Positions 56,193 to 64,000 of a stretch of 64,000 nt of DNA are shown piece by piece. The notes under the pieces were generated by a model. The model made no database searches, was not told the origin of the DNA, and was given only the letters and a program-made list of their open reading frames with translations. Both the position numbers and the translations under genes were made by a program. The DNA lies in NCBI GenBank assembly GCA_944990035.1, contig CALYLX010000098.1, positions 558,001-622,000 of the forward strand, written 5' to 3'. This DNA comes from Clitopilus passeckerianus (lineage: Eukaryota > Basidiomycota > Agaricomycetes > Agaricales > Entolomataceae). How positions within the stretch are numbered: the stretch's first letter is position 1; each line of letters begins with the position of its first letter.

Positions 56193-57439
56193 ATGTTCTA
56201 TTGGCTGCTAATCGGTGTAGTGGCCCTGTTTGGGTGTCTCTTCTGGAAACATCGCTGGCGCCTAGACGGTGACCCAAGGAAACTTCCAGCTCAAAACCTT
56301 ACGGATGCTACTGCTTGCTCGGTCTTGAACGCTACCAATGAAGATGCTCTCACAGAGTTACAAGATACCGACCGTAATTCCGACCACGACCAACAGTTAG
56401 GTTCAGACGACTCGGAGCACGTCGAGGAGGATAGGCGCATCCTGCAAGAATACAGATGGCTATCGTACAAGGCCCTGCCTCCCACAATGAAGCTAGCTAT
56501 GGAAACTGTTATGTTGAGGAGTCTACTGCTCACGTTTTGTGATGTTTCCTACGACGCCTGTTCCTCATACCTCCAGAAACACGACGACATCCGGGCGCTT
56601 CTTCTTGAGGGATGGGAAAAGGGCACGTTTGAGGCTTTACGCAGTAACTGTAAGTATCCTCCGCAAGTTCTTGACAGTGATATCTAGCTAGATGTATTCT
56701 GTCAGCGACTTTCCTTCTGCTCTGTAGTCCAACAGTTCACGACAAGAACAACGCAACATCTCACCCTTCTCAGGAGCCAAAGGAGGATGCATCTCCTGAA
56801 GGATTTGGCACATCTGGAGACATCGCTATCACTCGTGAGTACCAATTGTGTTTCGGAGTGCTGGAGTGCTAATTTTGTGGTGTGGTTGTAGTGGCGAGTG
56901 AGACGGGTAGCGAGCTCCTGTCGGTGGCAGACATGAGCGGACAGAATTCCGTGGTCAATGCGGATGTAATTGGACAGGAACTTGGAAGAAAAGATGATGA
57001 AAAGCAAAAGGAAGAAGAACGCGTTCGTGACGGAGATGTGTTTGTCAACGAGATGTTCCAAGGGGCCCAGGACATCAACATCCACGACAGCAAGTTCGTT
57101 AGCACTTCTGGTGGTCCTGTCTACAATGTGGCAGGGAGTCTATGGCGAATCACTTGTAAGTGGAATTCTATCATTGATGTTCGACCATCCCTAACATCTC
57201 GTTGTCAACGCCAGATTTGAGTTAGTGTTGTATATCTAACACCGAGTCGCTGCGTGCCTAACTCAATGCAGATGATGATTCTCGCAAGACGGGGGAATGG
57301 TACTATTTCATCGACTACCGAGCTACACACAACGAAATCGCCAAGAAACGATCAGAGAAGACTGGCGGCTGGTTTCTTCGATCGAAGACATATGGCGAAT
57401 GGTGTACATCCCCGCAGCGCAGACTTATGTGGTGTCCTG
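56193..57439 (+). pseudogene. NLR-E: receptor gene truncated by a Plavaka transposon
   Basis: Exons 56193-56649, 56706-56834, 56892-57155, 57215-57220 and 57272 onwards are intact. They encode the membrane segment (MFYWLLIGVVALFGCLFW), the conserved N-terminal domain (RALLLEGWEKGTFEALR), a changed motif (GGPVYNVAGSLWRI) and the start of the NACHT domain up to RRLMWCP. The coding exon is cut at 57440 by CATCAGCA of the transposon, directly before the exons for Walker A. Reading on gives about 16 unrelated residues before a stop. The potential product would therefore keep the membrane and N-terminal domains without NTPase or repeats. The rest of the gene should lie beyond the right edge if this is a simple insertion. 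Confidence 0.85.
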
Positions 57440-57468
57440 CATCAGCAACATCGGTTTCTGCTTTTCTT

Positions 57469-57511
57469 GTCTTAACATGTCTTAACATGCCATGTTAAGA
57501 CATGTTAAGAC
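57469..57511. repeat. 43-bp perfect palindrome in the transposon end
   Basis: Two 21-bp arms around a single C, each made of repeated TCTTAACATG units in inverted order. Further TTAAG-type pieces follow (57518-57541). The position 30 bp inside the terminus suits transposase binding sites, and it could also form a cruciform. Confidence 0.85.
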
Positions 57512-58146
57512 ACCTTTTGTTAAGAAGGTTCTTCCGCTTAACTTTTTTCTTATATCATGCTTAGCTATTCTTATCTACGTAAATTATCCTTTTATTTGAA
57601 CCTGTTGCTATTATTTGCCTTAGCAGTACTTAGAAGATCAATAACTGCTTAACGACTTGGACTATAAGCTCGCAACTGGATACACATTTACAGGATCTAA
57701 AGCATCATATATTTGAAAGATCTCCCGAGAATACAGGTAACGAGTAACTATAGTACATCAAGCACAGTAGACTCGGAGTAAGAAGGCATTGGTCAGGTAG
57801 TAGGAGATCAGGTTGAGGGAAGATAGGCAGCTACGAACACATGAATGGTTGAGCATTCATTAATGGTACATTGGCGGGTTGTGCCGCAGAAAAGTGGCAG
57901 TGTAGCCATAGAAAGTATATGAAGGTATATCAATGGTTGAGCATCGGGAGTAAGAATATAGTACAGCCGGCACCTGATAAAGACGTAGCATCAGGAATGA
58001 ATGAGCACTAAATAATCACAGAATCATACCAGATGATGGTTGGACATTGCTACACAAGTACCTGGATAATTGAAAACATTAGAAAGGATCATTGAAAGCA
58101 GCGAGTAGGGTAAAACAAACCGGGATACAGAATGAGAGAAGGTCCT
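57512..58146. other. Noncoding left end of the Plavaka element
   Basis: AT-rich, no credible coding frame. It holds the 3' flank of the companion gene and scattered TTAAG/CTTAA motifs. Confidence 0.5.
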
Positions 58147-61100
58147 TCAGCGAGCATCGGGAAGATTGAGGAACCGAGACGCTGCCCCTCCCCTCTTCAT
58201 GAGCTTCTCGTGAATACCCTTCGGCGCAGATTTTCGGGCGGGTTTCCGGAAAGGAGAGCATGCGTCGTTATAATCCTTCATCTTCTCAGTGGTGTCAAGA
58301 ACCTGCTGGGCTTTCATAGTGAGTCCGAGCGTATCCTCTGAGTAATTCTCGCTGCTGAATTCCAAAGACTTTCGTGCCGAGCTCGTAGCAAGCTGGATGG
58401 CGCGGGAGAGGTGTAGGTGCTTCGTGAGGGATGCCTGCCGGCCTTCAGCAATGATTTGGTTCTGAGCCGTCTGAACAGCTTCACAGGTTATGTTTCCATC
58501 GCGCCAGAGGGTCAGGGCTCGGTATACCTAGCTTCTATGTCAGTAAAGTGGTTTGAAGAGATAGCGTGAGCAACCCACCGCCACCGCCGAGAGTCCCACC
58601 GCGCCGATTTGGAAATCGATGTCGACAGAGTGTAGGCCGAAAGGTTTCTGGGCCGGTGCATTGTCAATCATCCCGAGATGACAGGCATAGGTCTGAAGTA
58701 TCAGCGGGTTCCAGAGGATTGGCGCATCCTCACCCTCTGACTATAATAGAAGCTATTTAGAATTGTAAATGAAGCGGATGAAAGATCTTACTGTTTGAGG
58801 GCCGTAAAGCCACTCGTCGCTTTCGATAAGCTCTGCAGCAAGATTTTGACGTTGTGACGTGTTGAGCTCACTGGCAGAGAAGAAGCTCTCCGTTGATGCC
58901 AGGCCCGCCATGCCAATCTGGCTCCTCCATTCTTGAAGCTTCTTATCGGACTGTATTGTTTATGTCAGAGAAAGAGACGTCAAAAAGGAAATATGTAGGA
59001 GGACTCACTGCTTTGAAAACCTTATCACCCTCTTCAATGGCATAGACGACTTTGGCGCCATACGTATGATTCCAGATCTTCTGGAGGTCACCAAGCGTGT
59101 TTGCGTTGTTGGGTTCCCAAGGTTCGACAAGAGCACCAAAGTACTTCACGACTTGTGGTAGGTACGAGGAGGCGAAAGCATCTGCAGAGCCAGTAGGGAG
59201 CTGGCTCACGACGACCTTGCTGCTATTCGGAACGTTCTCGCCAGAATCATCTTCCGTCTTGATGCGAGCACGTCGTTGGCGAGGGCGAGGCATTGGAGAA
59301 ACTGCTTCGAGCTTGACGTCAATCTACGCATTCGAATCAGCTACAGAAATACGTTGCCAAGGTAGAGGTGAACTTGCCATTTTCCTAGCGGGTGGTAATC
59401 CACCTTTACTAATCTTCGCCGCCTCCTGCTCGCGAGCGTCATCTTCCTCCATAAGTCCTCCCAGCTTAGTGGGAAACGGATCTTCGTCGCCGTCGTCGTC
59501 ACCGTCGTCATCTGCAGCCTCTGGGTGTCGTGGTCCACCTGACTTTACAGACTGAGAGATGGCTGCTTTCTTGACTAGTGGATTGGCGGGCACAGCGACG
59601 CAGCCGACGCTGGATGAGTCTTGAATGGCCTTCGGGTGTGTGTTGGCCTCAGAGCGAGCGTGCCTGCGGTAAGGGTGCTGTTCGCGTCTCTTCGTGGCAG
59701 CAGCAGCAAATGGCTGGGTACGAATTGGGCCAATGGAGGTGGTGGCAAGCAAAGTCGTGCGAGTGGGCAGCGAGGTGGCAGCAGAGTTGGAAGTGGTATT
59801 AGACACAGCAGAAGGCTTGACTGCTGTTGCCGCCGTTACGGAAGGGTTGCGACGAGCCTCAGTTTTCGAGGCAGCTGGCTTGGACTTGGTGAGGGCGGAT
59901 TGAGGTTGAGGCGCCGTGAGCTGGGTTTGCCAGTTAGAGAAGAGACCAGCATTAGCCTTGAAAGAAGGTCTATTAGTACTGTGTCAGTACTGCCGTCATA
60001 ATATATTGAAAAGAATGGACTTACGCATCTGGAGAAGAGTTAAGTTCGATGACTTCAACAGTCTATCGATGTTGTTGTGAAGGGAGGGTGTGCATCAACG
60101 ACTTCATCAAATTTCCTATTTGGTCGACAGCTCACCTTTTCCTTCTCGCATCGTTGCTGCTTGATTTCATCCCATATTGGCACCTGCTTCTCCTTCGCCT
60201 TACTCGTTTTCCTCTTTGCTGGTGCCGCCTTCAAGACTTTTGCCTTACCCTTTGACAGGGATGGTGTAGCGGCCCCATCAGCCATGCCAATGTCACCTTC
60301 GAGGTCGGTGTGACCTGCCACGTCTTGACGTGCTGAATGCCCAAGAGGTAGCGTCGGGGAGGGCGTGAACTGCATCAAGTGAGTTTGTGAAGCCTCTCCC
60401 CAGTCGTAATCGTTGATATCGAAGGAGTCGCCCTCTTGGTAAGGGGATACTTGTTGAGAAGGAACATATGGGCTGGAATCATCACCGGATTCCTCCCCTT
60501 CACTTGGAACCCGCCACGGAGACGATTTTTGGGCGGATAAGGTATGTTTATGCTTAAATCCACCTTTTCCTGTAGCTGGAGTTCTTGGTGCTGATAAAAT
60601 TGCTTTCAGAGACCACCGTTGACGGAATACACAGCTAGACTCACCAAATGCGGGGGTTTCATTGCCACCACCACCGTTCCGCCCCTTCGCCTTCTTGGTG
60701 GGAGGATTCTCGTTGTTGGAATTGGCAGCCCTTGCCAACCGCTTCTTGCCAGCTGCAGCTTCCACTGGCTTCGTTCCCGAGTCGCGATCACCGACGTCTC
60801 CCATACCCTTCTCAAGACCACGGTTAGAAATAGCAAAGGCAACGACTTCGTCACGCTCAATTACCTCTACAGCAAACGCTACCGACTTCGCCTTCTTCCT
60901 GTTTGAAGCAACATTCAAGTTTTGCTTTCGCAGCTTCGGAGGCTGGGCTTCATCAACATCATGATCTACACCTAGCAATGAAAATGAAAGACGAATTCCG
61001 GAAGATTACACAACATACGACTATGTGTTGTGTTCAGTTGCTCATCCTCTGACGTTTGGGGTTGGACTCTCGCAGGTCCCGGCACTTGGTTCTCCTTCTC

Positions 61101-61480
61101 GATAGTAAGTTGTATTTGCGCGTCTGCACCCGAAGGTACTGAATTGCATTGTTAGTTCAGATTTCAATGGATTATCATGTGACGCTACCATCGGCAAGAT
61201 GTCGAGGATGAGACTTCGCTCTCCCCTTGACTGCTCTCACATGGTTATCCTCCATCTTCGCAATTGCGGCAGCTTTTGCAAGTTTTGCCTGCTCTTTCTC
61301 GACACGACGTCGCTCTTTCTCCTCATCTTTACGTTGCTTTGCGAGCTTCTTCGCCTCCGCCTTTTCTGCGGACCGCTGCTTCCGCTCTGATGGCTCATCG
61401 CCATCTTGCAGGAGTGCTCTCACGTTGAAGTCGCGATTGGTTAGCCGAGTGCCATATCGACGTGGTTGTTCCTCTTCCAT
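58147..61480 (-). CDS. Plavaka-element companion protein, 946 residues, function unknown
   Basis: Ten exons on the minus strand join without a frame break: 61480-61189, 61138-61019, 60971-60645, 60590-60136, 60062-60025, 59969-59378, 59323-59009, 58950-58792, 58740-58579 and 58527-58147. The N-terminus is a basic, Lys/Glu-rich helix (residues about 30-85) that could be coiled coil. The middle is disordered and rich in Lys/Ala/Ser, with several nuclear-localisation-like clusters (for example GKKRLAR). The C-terminal 300 residues are ordered (LQKIWNHTYGAKVVYAI, then WRSQIGMAGLASTESFF, then VYRALTLWRDG). That C-terminal pattern resembles proteins I associate with transposons of Agaricomycetes, but I cannot give it a certain family name. 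The exon 6/7 intron starts with GC instead of GT. Divergent arrangement with the transposase suggests a second transposon function such as DNA binding or regulation. Confidence 0.75.
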
Positions 61481-61694
61481 CGTTGGCTTGAATATGGAGG
61501 GGAGAAAAGAAGAGCGTGGTTGGGTGTTTTGTTTGCGGCGTCAAATGAACTAATGCCAAATAATGCAGCGTGCTGCATGCTCCACATTTGACATCTCGAT
61601 CTCGTGCCGAACTACAGTTCAACCACCACAGCGTGTTGTCCTGGCTATTTCACTGCTATATTCTCTTCCTCAACTCACTAGAGGAGTCACGAAG
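61481..61694. promoter_or_regulatory. Divergent promoter between companion gene and transposase
   Basis: 214 bp between two start codons in opposite directions inside the transposon. No specific motif recognised. A plus-strand frame is open from 61563 to the transposase ATG, so a slightly longer N-terminus cannot be excluded. Confidence 0.5.
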
Positions 61695-64000
61695 ATGCTG
61701 GAGTGTATCGTTCCAGGCTGCTCACGTACCTTCAAGAATTTCTCTGGCCGTACACAGCATGTTCGAGCTGCTCACCCAGGATATCGAGGAACCCACAACG
61801 CAGGACGAAATGATGAACACGAAGGTGAAGTTTGACGCACCCAAAGGCTCTTATTCCTCTTTTAACGGCCGCTACAGATCCTGGGCCCTCGTCAAGTGCT
61901 TCAAGTAGCCCGAGAACTATCTTGGTTGACTATAGTGATCTACCACACCCTACAAGTCCCACCAACGACACCAATTCCAATGTCCCACTGGAGTCGCCGC
62001 CACCCCCACCACTACAATTCATGAGCATGCAAGACCCTTCGCCAAGTGGGAATGCTGATGTTATGGGGTTCTCGACAAGCCATGACGTCGAAATGGGACA
62101 AGCTGCATCATCCCATGACCCGTCACCTCCACAGGCAACCTCGCGGCCGCCATTGAGTACCTCAAACCAGCAGCCGAGGAACCAGACCACATCAAGGACT
62201 ACACACCTCCATACAGTGTATCACCCAGATATTAATGGTAGGTAACAGGTTGGCTATTCTGCGAACTATATGAGACTATCACTGACATTGCCTTCCAGCT
62301 CGCCCTTGTAACGAAAATGGTGTCTTTCTGGAGCCTAATGCTATGCCACCTCCACGCTATCCAGATAATGATACATCCAACTGGGCACCGTACGAAGACA
62401 GGATTGGGTTTGAGCTAGCTGAATTGCTCTACTGCAAAGCTCGTGTCTCTGCCTCGAGCAATGACCTCTTACTCCGGCTCTGGTCTATGACACTTGCAAA
62501 GCATCATGACTTAGGACCCTTCGCCAATCATGCGGACTTGCTTGAGACCATTGATGCGACTCCTGTTGGTGGTATTCCTTGGCAGAGCTTTGAAGTCGGA
62601 TACAACGGCCCTTTACCCGACGGCCAGCCTCCCCCACAATGGATGCAGGATACACATGAAGTTTTCTTTCGTGACCCTCGACTCGTGGTGCAGGATATGC
62701 TCAAGAACCCTGATTTCGAAGAGGGTATTGACTACACTGCCTCATGTGTTTTCGACGAAGATGGTAATCGGCAGTATAAGGACTTAATGAAAGCAGACTG
62801 GGCATGGGATCAATGTGTATGTATTTATCTACCTCGCTTGCTGTCCTTACGCTGACATTGTAATAGGACGAAATCGCCACAGACCCAGATACTCACGGGT
62901 CAATGTTTGTGCCGATCATCCTCGGAAGCGACAAAACAACGGTATCTGTGGCAACTGGGCACAACGAGTACTGGCCGCTGTACCTATCCCTTGGAAATGT
63001 CCATAATAATGTGCGTCGAGCGCATCGAGGTGCATTGATGCCTATTGCATTCTTAGCTATTCCAAAAGGTATGTCCACTTACTATCCTTGTTTGATAATC
63101 CAGAAATTGATTCCGATTAGTTGCCAAGGCTGATGCTGAAGACCCGGTGTTCCGTGACTTTCGGCGGCAAATATTTCACTCGTCTCTCTCGCAAGTTCTG
63201 TCAACGTTTCGGCCTGGGATGACCACGCCAGAGGTAGTCCGATGTCCTGATAATCACTACCGCCGTGCTATATATGGACTTGGCCCCTATATTGCTGATT
63301 ACCCCGAACAAATGCTCCTAAGTTGCATTGTTCAAGGATGGTGTGCAAGGTATGCACATTTACGCGATCTAAAGTACATTGGTCACTCATCCCATATAGG
63401 TGTACTGCGCCAAAGAAAACAAAACTGGAGCCAGACTGCGCCAGCCTCCCGCGCTCTCGGGAGCATACCGAGGAGCTGAGCCAACTCCTCTCCATTCAAG
63501 AACTATGGTTTGGCTATGGAATCAATGCAAAGGTCATCGTACGTCATTACTAGTTGCTGTATCCCCAACAGTGAATCATTGACACAGCCTTTCATTCAGC
63601 CATTTACGAATGATTTCCCCCGAGCAGATATCCATGAGCTGCTTTCGCCGGACCTACTGCATCAAATTATCAAAGGAACCTTCAAAGACCATCTCGTGAC
63701 GTGGATCACTAAGTTTATCGAAGATACCCACTCTGAACAAAAAGCTCGAGAAATACTTGACGAGATTGACAAAAGGTGGGTCTTCATTCTCAATTCTTCT
63801 ACTGAATTATCTAACATCTAGTCTGCTAGAATCTCCCTCGCACCTCCTTTTACTGGTCTGAGACGATTTCCTCAAGGGCGTGGTTTCAAACAGTGGACGG
63901 GTGATGATTCAAAAGCATTAATGAAGGTACGAAGATAATTCTCATGAACATAAACGGCTGATGTGCTGACTAGAATGCTATTTCCATAGGTTTACTTGTC
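61695..64000 (+). CDS. Plavaka-family transposase (5' part; runs off the window)
   Basis: Exons 61695-61824, 61878-62237, 62299-62816, 62867-63068, 63121-63349, 63400-63538, 63588-63775, 63830-63926 and 63990 onwards join in frame. The N-terminus has a C2H2 zinc finger (CIVPGCSRTFKNFSGRTQHVRAAH), followed by a Pro/Ser-rich linker. The body shows the hallmark Plavaka blocks: RPCNENGVFL, NWAPYEDRIGFELAELLY, WQSFEVGYNG, FFRDPRLVVQDMLKNPDF, WAWDQC/DEIATD, then VPIILGSDKTTVSVATG, YLSLGNVHNNVRRAHR, and LRRFPQGRGFKQWTGDDSKA. The family is a basidiomycete cut-and-paste transposase class with an RNase H-like core. The Asp of GSDKTT is presumably catalytic, which is inferred. No stops interrupt the visible part. 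Confidence 0.93.

Larger units (their letters stand above)
57440..64000. mobile_element. Plavaka-type DNA transposon, left end and most of the body (continues beyond the window)
   Basis: The element starts CATCAGCAACATCGGTTTCT at the broken NLR-E exon. It carries a noncoding left end with palindromic repeats (57440-58146), a minus-strand companion gene (61480-58147) and a plus-strand Plavaka transposase starting at 61695. The right inverted repeat is outside the window, so length and target duplication cannot be given. Every exon joins in frame, so the visible part may be autonomous. Confidence 0.8.

Noticed and set aside
58147..61480. Companion gene as a TET/JBP dioxygenase of the kind linked to fungal transposons
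   Set aside because: No HxD...H iron-binding pattern or other dioxygenase block was seen in the 946 residues.

Overview
The window reads as nuclear DNA of a mushroom-forming basidiomycete (Agaricomycetes). The genes carry many 50-60 nt GT-AG introns, the mobile elements are a Ty3/gypsy chromovirus and Plavaka-type DNA transposons, and NACHT-ankyrin receptor genes of fungal type dominate. No rRNA, tRNA, CRISPR array or bacterial-style operon was seen.

Layout. At 0.8-7.2 kb lies a 2030-residue RING-H2 protein gene (+). At 8.0-9.6 kb lies a 521-residue low-complexity protein gene (-). It is divergently paired with the first of five tandem NLR-like (NACHT plus ankyrin) genes, called A to E here: A 10.5-15.3, B 19.8-25.9, C 38.9-43.0, D 47.9-51.6 and E 56.2-57.4 kb, all on +. 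Each of A to D is followed by the same downstream block: relics of an unidentified minus-strand gene, then a decayed plus-strand family M19 membrane dipeptidase. With transposons subtracted, the repeat unit is about 8-10 kb. C also carries a truncated copy of the 5' half of the 521-residue gene, so the A-type unit was duplicated together with part of its neighbour.

The NLR genes share one design: a 5'-UTR intron, an N-terminal membrane segment, an N-terminal domain I cannot name, a Gly/Asn-rich motif of the form GGDIYNVAGDVWRIT, a NACHT NTPase whose Walker A loop sits on a 25-nt exon, and a C-terminal array of nearly identical 34-residue ankyrin repeats (about 17 in A, about 9 in C). A and C have full open frames (1456 and 1220 residues). 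B is split by a 1961-bp DNA transposon, D has a frameshift between the membrane domain and the NACHT domain, and E is cut just before the P-loop by a second transposon. C is a mosaic of A-like and B-like sequence. Together this looks like a rapidly evolving cluster of non-self-recognition receptors, with birth, death and gene conversion visible in one window.

Mobile DNA. A complete Ty3/gypsy chromovirus (29859-36809, minus orientation) has two 462-bp LTRs that look identical and a GAAGT target duplication. It splits a 239-residue gene. Its gag, protease, RT and RNase H are open, but its integrase region holds a cluster of frameshifts. From 57440 to the right edge lies a large Plavaka-type transposon with two divergent genes: a 946-residue companion protein (-) and the transposase (+, running off the window). 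The shorter element in B has the same terminal CATCAGCA.

All similarity statements are by eye. Exon coordinates for the RING gene, the 521-residue gene, the NLR genes, the companion gene and the transposase were worked out by hand and keep the reading frame throughout, except where a break is noted.
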